A stretch of 64,000 nucleotides of DNA, taken from NCBI GenBank assembly GCA_010015745.1, contig ML978158.1, positions 558,001 through 622,000 of the forward strand, written 5' to 3'. Shown in pieces: positions 18,546-29,068 of this stretch. The DNA comes from Setomelanomma holmii (lineage: Eukaryota; Ascomycota; Dothideomycetes; Pleosporales; Phaeosphaeriaceae). Position numbers and translations under genes: made by a program. Every line of letters begins with the position of its first letter. Position 1 is the stretch's first letter. A model generated the notes under the pieces. It made no database searches, had not been told where the DNA came from, and saw only the letters and a list, made by a program, of their open reading frames with translations.

Positions 18546-20071
18546 CTACAGCTTGGACTTGGGATCACTTGGCCTCTCTTCCTCCCACGCGTCCACACCC
18601 CTAAACTCAAAGTACCCCATCCAGTCCGGGTCTTTCAACAATTGCGGCACAAGCTCATGCTCGAATGTGAATTGCACCTCTAACCCCTCCTCATCTCCAG
18701 CCGGGCCTTTGTGCGGCGGGTACACAATGCTCTGGCACAAAGGAACACCGCCAAACAAGTGCCGCCAGGCAGAAGGTTCCGCGAAGCCATAGTCCATCTT
18801 GCAAAGATCAGCCATCCGCCAGTCGCTCACAAGCAGGGCTAGAGGCGGGAATGACTCGACGCGAATCGACAAGTCGTGCTTGTTCCGCACAGCAGCATGT
18901 TGTTCAAGTCTCGCAGTCAGCATTTCCTGCGTGACACTATCCGTCATGCGACGCGTGTACGTTGCAAGCTTGGACAATGGAACATCGGATATAATCTCAG
19001 CCAACGTGAGCTCCGTATTAGGAAATATCGTAGACGAAACATCGATCTGGAGATTGCCTTGCAAGCGAGCAGGTACGTCTTTGAACAGCTTCGCTATGCT
19101 TACACCTTGTGCGTACAGCGGCTTGTAGTCGAGACCAGGCTTGTAAATCGGTTCACGGATTCTGCACTGGACACGCCACATGAGCGCGACAATGGCATCG
19201 AATGTTGAGATCCGAGAGCCATCACTTGGAGACGCTGCTTTCTTCAGCTCTTGGGCCTTGCTTTTGGGCAGATGAAACATCAATGCCTGGGATGGCCTAT
19301 GTTGCGTGTTCTTGAGCGCCCGGGGAGGTGCTTCGATTTGTTGCTCCTTGGAACTCGATGGTTTGTCGAACCCTGGAATGCCGAAACGAGCGCGATCGAG
19401 GCAGTTCATATCCCAAGAAGGAAGTTGGGTGGACTTCGCGATTGCATAGCAGTTTTCGGCGAGTTGTTTGAGGAAGCCAACTTTACCGACAAGACCATTA
19501 GCATAGTGGTGGTCGTGCGTGTTGAATATTATTCCACCGCGAATATTATTTACTTTGTATGAAGTGATAGCCGGACTGTTGTCAGGATGTGCTTCGGGCT
19601 TGTTACCACAGGTCATAGGAAGGTTGCTCAAGGCATCGATATCGCCCAGTAGTGGTGAAAGGAAGTAGGCTTTAGCGATCTCTTCAAAGGCTGGAAAGCT
19701 GTCATCGGGAGTGTCGAGATGCTGAACAACTAACCTGACCGTACTGGTTCTCTTCCTCACTATGGAGTGCTGACCATCTTCATCTCTTTCGATAGTACCG
19801 ACGAATTGCCTCACTTGGCTGAGAGTACGCTCCAGTCCTTGCTTGAGGATCTCCGTGGCTTTGCTGTCAATTATTCAGTATGGTTACTCTTGAAGCAATT
19901 GGACTGGTTCAACAATAACATCTTCTCGTCGTCATTGAGCTTAAAGAAGAGAGCGGTGTTGGTCCACGTGGTCGTCGCCAGGTAGTCCAGGGTTGAAAGC
20001 CTGAACCGTTCCTCTTGTGGATCACTCTCCCATCCATAGGGATGAAGTTGAAATTCCTCAATCTTCGGCAT
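18546..20071 (-). CDS. BAHD-family acyltransferase with C-terminal SKL
   Basis: Two exons, 20071-19920 and 19863-18546, in phase 2 with a GTTATT donor and a GACAG acceptor, give about 489 residues. The start MPKIEEFQLHPYGW matches fungal trichothecene 3-O-acetyltransferase-like enzymes of the Transferase family (PF02458), which move acyl groups from CoA to alcohols or amines. The active-site motif is HHYAN-G where HxxxD-G is usual, so the Asp is replaced by Asn; the second motif is DYGFAEP in place of DFGWG. The C terminus is SKL, a canonical type 1 peroxisomal signal. The weak donor makes the first junction less certain, but it restores the frame and a helix. Its role in the adjoining P450/oxygenase cluster is inference. 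Confidence 0.82.
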
Positions 20072-20359
20072 GATGATGCGCCGATACAAAAGTATCTGGT
20101 TTGACGACTAAATACTCGTGACCTCGATACAGAGGGTCTGAATGTCGGCGTGATGGCGTACGACGTCCCGATGAGGTAGCGGCGCAAAGCTGTTCGGTCG
20201 AACTCCGTCTTGAATGATAGTCCGCGTCAATTGCGACTGTCCTTGCGAAGGGTGGAGATAGGCGATGAAAATTGTCTTCCTCCGTGTGGGAGAGTATTCC
20301 GCCAGCAACTTTTCTCTGCACCGTTGGGCACTCGTCCCTGGGTTTGCAGGGTAATTATT

Positions 20360-22078
20360 TCATGTCATGCAAAGAGATAGGACCGCTGCCATCTGATTGC
20401 TCGATTCATCGTGGTGTTCAATGCAAGGACGTTGGCAGAAATGGGTAATGCGACATCGCCACTCTGGGCCGGAAACATGTTTGCCGCCATAATCCTCGTT
20501 GCCAAAGAAAGAAGGTGCAAAGTGTTGCTGCGGAGAATTCCCGTTTGATGTTACGCCGCCGCGTATGCTTGGGGGCCTTACACTGTATGACGAAGAAAGA
20601 AGGTGAGATTGAGATGCAAGAACTATAGAGTAAGCTGCACTGTGGGGTTTGTTGTTTAGACTCCTCCCTATACAATTGCGTGGACCCACCGAAAAGGGCT
20701 GCAGAACTTCTCGGCGATCGTTCGGAAACGATGTTGTGTCGATGAATCGTTCTGGAATGAACTCGTCTGGTTTGCTGAAGTTAAGTGGAGAATGGTAAGC
20801 GGCATAGTGGTTGACGGAAACGGATGTCCCAGCTGGTACACATTCCCCATCGATGATAGCTCCACCTTTTGGCACCTGCCTGGGAAAGCCCGGTACAGCT
20901 GGTGAGTACAAGCGCAAACCCTCCTCGAGCACGGCAGCAAGGTAGGTAAGATGCTCAGTGTTCTGGATGGTCATCTCTTCGTCGCTTATGAACGAGCTGC
21001 TCAACTCGTCCACTAGCTTTTGCATTTTGTCTGGGTTGCGGAGAAGCAGAAAAAATGTTCCAGACAGCAATGTAGCCGTAGTTTCGCTTCCTGCCTGGAT
21101 GAGTGTGGCGGAGTTGCTCAGCATTTCTTGAAAGCTGAAGCCTTTGCCTGGAGGTTGTCGAAGGATATGCTCCATGAAGTCCGGCCGGGAGGCGTCGTTT
21201 TCGACTCGACGCTTGACCTTTTCGTGCGTGAGTTTGCGATGCCCGTCCTGTCCTTTGACTGCATCTGAGGGAAGCATGGAGTTGATGATCTGCATCGCAT
21301 ACGGTCGCAGTAAAGGGATATGCTGGATAATTCTGTAATGCATTTGCGCCTCCTCGATCTGATTTAGCTTTCGAAGCCATTCTGTTGCACCATTCTCGAG
21401 ACACCCAAAAGGCTCTCCGAAGGCAAGGTCTCCAATAATGTCGAATGTTACGAAGTTGAACCACTGCACCATATCCACAAGCGTTTCACCTTGCTCGCAC
21501 GCCCGGCCGATGCCGCCGACGAACATGTCCACATACTTCTGGATCAAAGATTCTTGCTCCCGTAAGGACCGGGCCGAAAATCCGGGTGAATACAGGCGGC
21601 GGTAGCGCGCGTGCTCTTCGTGGTTTCCGTTGACAATGTGAGGTGCATCGGGATTTCTCACGTACCACTCCGGGTCCTTGTTCATCTCCGACTCCCGCGT
21701 CTTTTTGTGTGCATAGATATCTTTCCAGGCTTGAGGATTGATGAAAGACAGGTTGTTGGGACCAATGCGCACAATGGGGCCATACTTCTCATGTAGCTTG
21801 TGAAGGACTCGGTGGTGATAGCCTGTCCACAGACCGTTGAGATACGGGATCTTGGTTGCTGCTCTAGAGCGAGGGCCAGGTATTTTGGCCAGAGGATGAA
21901 ACCAGATGTTATAGCTACAGTATGCCGCCACGTATAGGATAGTCTTCCTTCCTTAGCACACAATGTTCAAGTGTTTGAAGTGCTTACTTACGATTGCGAC
22001 TGTCAGCATAAGTATACCTTGGATATCGAGCAGGCTTTTCGAGAAGCCATAATGGCTGAATCCAGCCAAGCTAGGCAT
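20360..22078 (-). CDS. Cytochrome P450 with an aberrant C terminus
   Basis: Exon 1 (22078-21992) encodes a signal anchor ending in ILMLTVAI, and exon 2 (21943-20360) continues ILYVAAYCSYNIWFHPLAKIPGP. The body resembles isotrichodermin C-15 hydroxylase-type fungal P450s, with I-helix AGSETTA, K-helix EEGLR, PERF and haem loop FSVGPRNCIGRSL. After GRSL the expected L-helix (about 45 residues, starting like AYAEMRLILAR) is missing. About 100 unrelated residues follow in this frame, and I found no L-helix in the other frames down to 20.1 kb. The enzyme is likely misfolded or inactive unless the real 3' exon lies elsewhere, so this may be a pseudogene. The intron donor is GTAAGT. Confidence 0.72.
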
Positions 22079-22988
22079 TGTGACTGCGTGCTATGCTACT
22101 TCATTCCAGAATCGACGAAAGTGGCATCGAAAGTAGAGGCGCCATTATGTGTGACGGTATCTTCATCTCGAAGCACTAGCGAATGTGTTCCACGCTAAAA
22201 TCGCCACGCTGGCACGTCATCATCTAGCTGTACAGTGTGCCATGTATCAGGCGCCGGTAAGGAAGGTGGTCCACAGCTGATAGACTACCCTGGATGATCC
22301 ATTAACGCTTACTGAAGTAGTCCGACGCCACCTACCTCCACGCGGTCTTATTCATCCCGTTCGACAGCACCGTTGCTCTCCGTGTCCTGCTCTTACTTTC
22401 TCGGGCCCACCTTAGCACTACCCCAGAAAAGACATAATTGCCAACCTATATAGTGTTAGATGTGATATTTAACATTTGAACATTCACGGTAGATCGGGCG
22501 TAGATAGCGAAATCGGATCGTGCCTGAAGGGCTGCCATAGTGCAATCGATGGCTAGGTCGAAACACCGGTATTGATACTTCCATCAATCGTAACAAATGT
22601 AATAAACAAAGTCCTTTCGGTGTTTGATATCCACCGAGGCCTTGGTGACATTGGCCATCCCTGACGTGCAGCTACAGAATGAAGCTAATGCGGGCAGACG
22701 GCGAAGTCGTTCAAGCATGAGAGAATGCTTGAGCATGAGCCACGCAAACATTTGGCCACCTGTCTCAATTTCAACTCTTCAATGTCCAACTCCACAACAA
22801 CCACGTAGCGCCATGCGAGGTAATCCTCCAAGAGCTGTTATCGCTCCACTTAATCCACTGGCACCGGCTGCCAGGCAAGGAACCAGTAGGTCGCCTGAAC
22901 GTTAGCGGAAACAGTGTCGTCGAATACCGACCATAGGTAGGAATACAACAGAAGAATTATCCCGGGATGACATCTCGAGGTTAAGCGT
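22079..22988. other. Intergenic, no gene recognised
   Basis: Upstream of the second P450. Short open frames only. The sequence is less GC-rich than neighbouring genes, and no transposon ends were seen. Confidence 0.4.
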
Positions 22989-23276
22989 TTGCATGCTAGT
23001 GAGCCGGATCCAATCGAACCGGTCAGATGTCATAGGTCAGATCCATACCAACTTTTGGTCTCGGCGATACTGTGGTTGCCTAACGCGGTATCTGCTCAAT
23101 TTGTTGTCGTGCATTATTACAGCTGCAACGGCGTCGCTGTTCCCGTCTTAAGCAGACAGAGTGGATATGGGTTCTGTGAAAGGTGGCCTGAACCGTCGTG
23201 CGGTTGCACATCCCAGGATCCGCCTAATACGAGCTGTACTGCTGCATGTATGAACAATTCGTGCTCTCAGTTATAA
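22989..23276 (+). CDS. Candidate small Cys-rich secreted protein
   Basis: An open frame of 95 codons. It contains a hydrophobic stretch LLVSAILWLPNAVSAQ that resembles a signal peptide and cleavage site, then a tail of about 58 residues with seven Cys, including CGC, a Cys-x4-Cys spacing and a Cys near the C terminus. The nominal Met lies 21 residues before the hydrophobic core, which is unusual, so a short upstream exon is likely if the gene is real. No homologue is recognised. It could be chance. Confidence 0.25.
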   Translation: MHASEPDPIEPVRCHRSDPYQLLVSAILWLPNAVSAQFVVVHYYSCNGVAVPVLSRQSGYGFCERWPEPSCGCTSQDPPNTSCTAACMNNSCSQL

Positions 23277-23945
23277 GCAACTACAAAGGGAAGATGCAGG
23301 TGGAATGCAAAAGACAAGTGGGGTTGAGGGCCTCGGCAATGGCTGTAGGAGCTTGGAGACTTCGGTTGTGGCGCCGGAGCCGTGGTCATGGCGTAAACCT
23401 TGGCATATGGTCCGGGCACGCCACAGACCTATCTTCTTCGCCGTCTCTATTCCCTCTACGAGCTAAATGCAATCGCCTTTCTTATCGGTATGTACACCTG
23501 GCTCGATACAGAAGGTGGGAGTCCTCTATATTATGGGAAACGGCTTATGCTGGCCGCATTGAGATTGCAAGCTGCACGCCGCTTTGCCCGCACCCAATTC
23601 GTGCCCCTCCCCTTTTCGCTACAGCAGCGGTGCCCGCAGTACAATTCGCGTCTTCGGAAAAACCCGCATGTCGTAGCCAATCCTTTGATGTGATCAGGTG
23701 GACGCCTATGATCACTGGCGTTCACACCATACAGCCTGTTGCACATGAGTGAATGCCGACGGATTACTCCGACGAATCTGAGGCACTACAATTGCTCCTG
23801 CCGATTGACTACAGAATGGTAAATTGGACAATCTTGATGTGCCGCTTCAAAGAGGCTGACTTGCATATCATTCGATTTAACGCTCTGATTCGCTTGAAAT
23901 ACACTACACCAACGACGTTCTATCGGCCCTTTCTCCGACTTCGCA
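23277..23945. other. Intergenic, no gene recognised
   Basis: This spacer lies downstream of the oxygenase gene. Overlapping frames of about 97 and 168 codons occur on the plus strand, without domains or splice logic. Confidence 0.35.
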
Positions 23946-24971
23946 TCATGGCAACCACATGGGCAAATGCAACGGCTCGGTTGTGTGCAGCTCCATGGTA
24001 TCAGCATAGCCTGATACATGTCCTTCGAGTTTAGGCCGCCGCGTAGATACGACCAGCATGTCTCGCGTTGCGGGCTGAGCCACGTCAAGTTGGTGCACTG
24101 ACGTAACGCTATGCTTGAAGTCGTGGTCGACGAACATTAGTGTGTCCAAGAAGTGCTGGTGATGCACTCGCGCCCGGATCAAGGTGGGATTGGTCTCCCA
24201 AGTTTGTACCCCAGTCGTCTCGTCGTTGTCGTGCATGAATGTGACGGCGCTGTCCGGACGCATGTTGTTGCTCCCCAAGAAGACCGTCATAGTGTGGTCA
24301 GATCCGTCCGAGTGGACGCCCTCGAGGGCCGGCTCACCGAAAATACCGTTTTTCTTGGAAGTATGTGTACGCGCGTTGAACATGGTGCATATCCATGCAG
24401 GAGAAGAATAGTCCAAACGGCTGCGGGGCGTAACAGGCACGCCTTGGAAGATCAATGCCTTGAACAGCATCAAGGCCTGCACAACGGTATTGCCCTGCAT
24501 GTCACTCGGGGCTTCGTCGAACATTCTCGGAATTCCGGAATCGTGGCGCTTGTAGTCCTCCTGCACCGTCAGTGTGTAGGGCTGTTGCTCGAGCCTCCGT
24601 ATCGAGCGCGTTTCCGGATCGATACAATAGCGTCCGTAAGTAACTGATCGATAGTCGAGTGTTGGATCGGGTCCTGTGAGGTCGCTAATTTGCTTCACAA
24701 ACTCGAAGTCGTCTTCTCTGGCGCCAAGACCTCTCAGAATGGGTACCATATCCTCTCCTCGTACAAAGATATATCGATCTTGCAAGTAAGATTTCCGCAA
24801 GGCCATGACGGCGGCTATGGCTTCGTAGAATCGAGCATGATAGCGTTGCTCGAGCACATTGAGAATGTGTGGCCCACGACGCGGGCTGTCCTTGCCATTG
24901 ACATATGGCAATATCTTCTTGTGTCCGTTGGTGTGAGACGTGGTGTCTTTATAGCCGTTCATGTGAGGCAT
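23946..24971 (-). CDS. 2-oxoglutarate/Fe(II) dioxygenase, amino-acid hydroxylase-like
   Basis: A single exon of 341 residues. The layout fits the 2OG-Fe dioxygenase group typified by bacterial L-isoleucine 4-hydroxylase (PF10014). His220-x-Asp222 lies in EGVHSDGSDHTMTVFLGSNN, and His287 in FVDHDFKHSV, giving the metal facial triad; an Arg/Lys further on would hold 2-oxoglutarate. The N-terminal 30 residues are low complexity and rich in Asn, Gly, His and Lys. No lesion is visible, in contrast to the two genes beside it. It is divergent from the PLP gene with a 0.7-kb shared upstream region, so the two are probably co-regulated. Hydroxylation of a free or modified amino acid is inferred from the family. 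Confidence 0.8.
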   Translation of the reverse strand: MPHMNGYKDTTSHTNGHKKILPYVNGKDSPRRGPHILNVLEQRYHARFYEAIAAVMALRKSYLQDRYIFVRGEDMVPILRGLGAREDDFEFVKQISDLTGPDPTLDYRSVTYGRYCIDPETRSIRRLEQQPYTLTVQEDYKRHDSGIPRMFDEAPSDMQGNTVVQALMLFKALIFQGVPVTPRSRLDYSSPAWICTMFNARTHTSKKNGIFGEPALEGVHSDGSDHTMTVFLGSNNMRPDSAVTFMHDNDETTGVQTWETNPTLIRARVHHQHFLDTLMFVDHDFKHSVTSVHQLDVAQPATRDMLVVSTRRPKLEGHVSGYADTMELHTTEPLHLPMWLP

Positions 24972-25674
24972 CGTGTTTCGATGAAAGGACGAAAGCTGAC
25001 TTCGCGATCGAGGGCGAGATAGGAGATGGCAGCCTTTCTATGTGACGAAAACTTCACTTTTTCAGCGAAAACGTCAAACCAGATTTATACTGGGGTTGGT
25101 AGCTGCCGATGGCCGTTGGCTAATCTGGGAGCTGCTCATGTTAGCGTACGCACGTCGCGGTCAAGCGTGTTGCTTATCACTTTGCCCCGTCGACTCGGAG
25201 ACACTAACGTCGCATAGGATCTCCCCAGATACCGTCACGGTGTACCTGGAGGACTTTCTTTCCCTATTGTAGAAGGTCAGTTGTCGTCGCGTACGCCGAG
25301 CCCACCAGTCGCTTGGTCAACCCACGCTTCCTGCACGGCACACGCTCTTAAATCGCGCGCGTACAGTCAGCGACACGAAAGCAAAAACGACTAGTTGTGT
25401 CGGACTCTGGAAATTAGCATAAATTAGGCTAGCCAGTGATACGTCTATCCTTGCACGACTTCGTCTTCCCTTATCGTGCACGAAAACTTCGACCATAAGA
25501 CTTACAGGAGGTTCCTACCTTGCAGAAACTTTCCCTCATCGACCGGCTTACGTTAGAGCTCTTCTCTCTTCAAGTCAGTATCACCAGGCCGCAAACTACA
25601 AGTCAAGGTCGTCTCAAGTCAGCCCATTCCTCCTTCACGCTCGTAATTCAGTTATCCGGATATTCTCGAGCTCC
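24972..25674. promoter_or_regulatory. Shared upstream region of oxygenase and PLP genes
   Basis: A 0.7-kb divergent spacer with no supported coding region, probably a bidirectional promoter. No binding-site repeat stood out by eye. Confidence 0.45.
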
Positions 25675-27336
25675 ATGGTTGTCTCAAACCCTCCCCCGTA
25701 TCCTATGGCGGTTGCCAATGGCAATGGACAGCTGGCACGGCGCACAGCAATCAAGTCTTATGAGGCACCAAAATTGTCTATCGTGGAAATGTGGTCACTT
25801 CTACTTTCCCAGTTGAAGGCGACAACCGCAACGGTCAAGAGTCGGTATGACGAACGCGCGCGGATTGAAAAAGAGATATCTGCACGAACCGATGAATGGT
25901 GCATCGACATCTTCATGGAGCAGTACACGCGGCTGGAGCATTTGACTTCAGAGCTGGAAATGCAGTTAGCGATAACGCAAAATCTTGGCCAAAGCCAAAA
26001 ACAGGCAGTATCGCCTTTGGCGTCATTTGCTCTTACACCATGGCAGATGGAGGAGCGCTACCGCGCCTTGATTCAGCTACAGTCTTGTTTGGGTTCATTC
26101 TTCGAGCGCGCCAGTCCTGCATACGACCAGTCAAAGACTGTGTGGTGGTTCGATCCCTCCTATCACCAGTCGGAGGGTCTTAACTATGATCGCTACGGAG
26201 CACCTGACGTTCGAGAATCCGAAGCCCGCCTTCTCAATGCACTGGCTCTAGGGAATGAGAATATACCGACCAAACTGCTATTGACATCCAGCGGGGTTGC
26301 AGCCTTCACGGTGCTGAATCAATTCTTGCTAAGCCAGGTTCTGCACGCTGGCGATACAATTGTGATTGCTCCATACTTGTATTTCGAGTGTTTCGACCAC
26401 CTTCGACGAATATCGCACGTACGAGTCATCAATTCAGACACATTTGATGCTGAGGACATCATAGCGACCGCGGAGAAGAACAATGCCAAAGCCATCTACC
26501 TTGACCCGATGGCAAACACACTTGGTTTGGACACAACAGATATAAGACGATTCGCGTAGCTCTTGGAGAACAGACCGGGCTGGTCGGACCGCTATCTCGT
26601 CATCGACGGAACGCTGATCTCGGGCGGAATGGCCATCTACGATTGGTTCAACAAGCCCAGCCATCCAAAAGTCCTGTACTACGAAAGTGCCCATAAGTAC
26701 ATTCAGATGGGCATGGACGTAGTCATGCTGGGTCTTCTTGTCTACCCAGAAGAATTCCATGAGACCATGGGCCTCATCCGACAGGTCACTGGTACAACGC
26801 TTTATACGCGCCAGGCCAACGTGTTGCCTCCAATCGACTACAACATCCACCAATCACGGATGTACTGGCTAACGACAAATGCGGAGAAACTTTATCACCT
26901 GTTGGATAAGCAAGCCTCCACTATCGCAAAATTTAACTTCCCAACCCATTGGCGCAAGATGGGCTGGAGCAGTGGCGGAAACGTCGTCACCATCCGACTC
27001 TTCGGAGACGACCAGATAAACAAGCGACCGAGCTTGGATGCGTTCACGAGCTTGGTTCTTAGGACCGCAGAGGAAGAGGGCGTTGGCATGACAAAGGGTG
27101 GCGGTCTAGGCTTCTCTGTCACTCGCATCTGGCCATCAACACCCTTCATCCGGAACGAGGATCCGTATATGAGGATCTCGGTTGGTGTTGACCCCGACGA
27201 GGTAGAGCCAGTTGCTAGATCAATCATCAAAGGTTTGGAGAGACACTACCGTGCCTCGAAACCTGGACTACCTCAATGGAAGCTCAGGGAGAATGGCTTA
27301 CACAAGACGAACGGTCTTTTGGAAGCCTACAGATAG
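25675..27336 (+). pseudogene. Cystathionine gamma-synthase-like PLP enzyme with in-frame TAG
   Basis: One frame of 553 codons interrupted by TAG at 26557-26559 (codon 295). The fold looks like the Cys/Met-metabolism PLP family: NYDRYGAPDVRESEARLL, the SSG-containing cofactor loop (LLLTSSGVAAF), IYLDPMANT, and SAHKYIQMGMD, where Lys341 should form the Schiff base. A long N-terminal extension (about 130 residues, helical, charged) precedes the core. Enzymes of this family make unusual amino acids by gamma-replacement in several fungal pathways. The sequence around the stop cannot be an intron, since any GT-AG pair there is under 25 nt. CAG to TAG is the simplest change. The 3' end lies 34 bp from the end of the convergent aldoxime dehydratase. 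Confidence 0.8.
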
Positions 27337-27370
27337 TCGTAAACATACACACGGGAGGATCTTGACCTCT

Positions 27371-28380
27371 TCAGCTATACGCATTCATCATCTCGGTCTC
27401 TTCGTGGCATCCAATACACTCAAGCTCTTGCTGTTCTGCCTCCAATACATACACCTCGTGAAACAACCTTAGCGATAACACGTTGTTCAGCTTCTTTGCG
27501 TACATCAGGAAGCCTCCAAATATGTTAATGTGCGTTTGATGACTTTTACTCCAGTATTCGAGCGACTTCATATCATCGAAGAATCCAAGACCGAAGGTTC
27601 GCTCTTTGTCGTCTTCATAAGTTTCAGGGTCAACCACACTCCATAGATTGTTAGCGTAGCAGCCAATACCCTGACCCTCATCACGCAGGAAGTTCATCCT
27701 TTGACGAGCACTGGATGCATGGTCTCGAGGTAAAGTTTCCGCTCTTCAGGAAGCGTATCAGACCAATCTTGACCAGATCGGATGATACACAGGTTCTTTT
27801 TACCAGCAACTCGTACCCGCTTCCCTGAAGTACTCTTTCCCTCCGGCGCAATCTTCTCCCCGCTAAGCTCGTCATCTTGTGCAGCAGCCATTCGATCGCG
27901 TATACTGCCCCAGTATGCATGCTGCTCAATCTCGCCCGAAATATGGTCTTGCATATTCGCCGCGCCCTCTGGGTGTTCGCTATTCGAAAAAACCGTCTCG
28001 AAATGATCAATCGTAGGACGCAAGACCTCTTTCAACCAACCATGTCCATCAACCTCCGTGTCTGAGCTGTTCCACCATGCTTCGAAGCCTGAGTCAGATT
28101 CCTACTTCTTTTGAACTTTGGCGTCGGCCCAATATGCGAATACTGCGATGTTGTATGCGCCACGCTTGTCCGTGACGGAAGCAATCTCCCATGACAAGGG
28201 ACGGACTGGACCAGGTGCTTCGAGCAGGTATTTCTTGATGGTGGCAATATTGGCAGGATCAAAAGCAGATGGCGCTGAATATTGAGCGCCGATTATGGCC
28301 AAAGTGAGGTCCTTCGTTTGCTGCGAGAATCGTGCGCAATATGCTGGAAATGGCGGTTGATAGTTCGGCGGTGTGCTCAC
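27371..28380 (-). pseudogene. Haem aldoxime dehydratase, two lesions
   Basis: Starting at 28380, the sequence follows the phenylacetaldoxime dehydratase family (PF13816), which removes water from aldoximes to give nitriles using ferrous haem. Near the end are KSHQTHINIFGGF and LRLFHEVYVLEAE, which should hold the haem-ligating and catalytic His, then the Cys-His tail. Two lesions are visible. TAG at 28104-28102 stands where the family has Trp, just before ESDSGFEAWW. One base is missing in the GG before ATG at about 27697, between PVLVKG and MNFLRDEGQGIGCY. With both allowed for, about 335 residues are continuous. No intron explains either. The gene is convergent with the equally broken PLP gene. 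Confidence 0.85.
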
Positions 28381-29068
28381 TGGACATCTTCGCTCTTAGA
28401 GCAGATGTGGTGGGATTGCAGACTCGAGCATTGTGAAGCAGCTGGAATTGGAATAATGCAGTTCAGGGTAGATGTTGAAGCGACTCGACAACTTTCGTTA
28501 TTCCAACAATTAGAGAAGCTGTCAATGTCCAGTAACCTCAAGAGCTCTACGCCTTCTTATGGTAGTGAAGTTCGATGGTCACAAGGCACACGTATCAATT
28601 CCGTGGTCGCACTATACACCCATGAGTAGCAATCAGAGGGGTCATCGACCAATGATGATCGCGAGTATACAACTTACATCACGCATGCTGGTTAGGAGTA
28701 CAAGAAGGCTCGGCCAGCCCTTCATATTTGTCGGCTTCCAAGATGCCTATCAGTATTGCTGGAGCGGAGATCAAGATGCGAAGGGCATTAGCCGCAGTTT
28801 GCCATCCACATTCGGATATTAACCAAGGCCAAAGCAGCCGAGAACCCCTCGCTACGCACTAGCGGACGGAATTGTGTACAATAATTTTGAGGTTCAGTGC
28901 GGAAATTCGCCGCTTGGAACTAGTTGATAATCTCGATTAAGGGCAAATCGGACTTGTCTCCGTCAACCATACAGAGAACCTATATTGATAAGATAAAGGA
29001 GTGCTAAAGGTGCATACACAGACCTCGAACACCAGGAAATGTCTCTAATGCTGCAAGACCGCTTTGAG
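28381..29068. other. Intergenic, aldoxime dehydratase to carboxylase beta gene
   Basis: Presumed promoter of the dehydratase and 3' flank of the carboxylase gene. No gene was seen. It marks the boundary between the decayed biosynthetic group and the intact catabolic group. Confidence 0.4.

Noticed and set aside
26140..26165. tRNA-like B box (GGTTCGATCCC)
   Set aside because: It lies inside the PLP coding frame (VWWFDPSYH) without an A box.
26557..26559. Programmed stop-codon readthrough in the PLP gene
   Set aside because: The context is TAG CTC, not a known strong readthrough context, and the neighbouring aldoxime dehydratase has independent lesions, so decay is simpler.
7024..28380. Single biosynthetic cluster from the first P450 to the aldoxime dehydratase
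   Set aside because: The Ulp1-like gene and the NLR element separate the first P450 from the rest, and it is intact while the others decay; joint membership is not supported.
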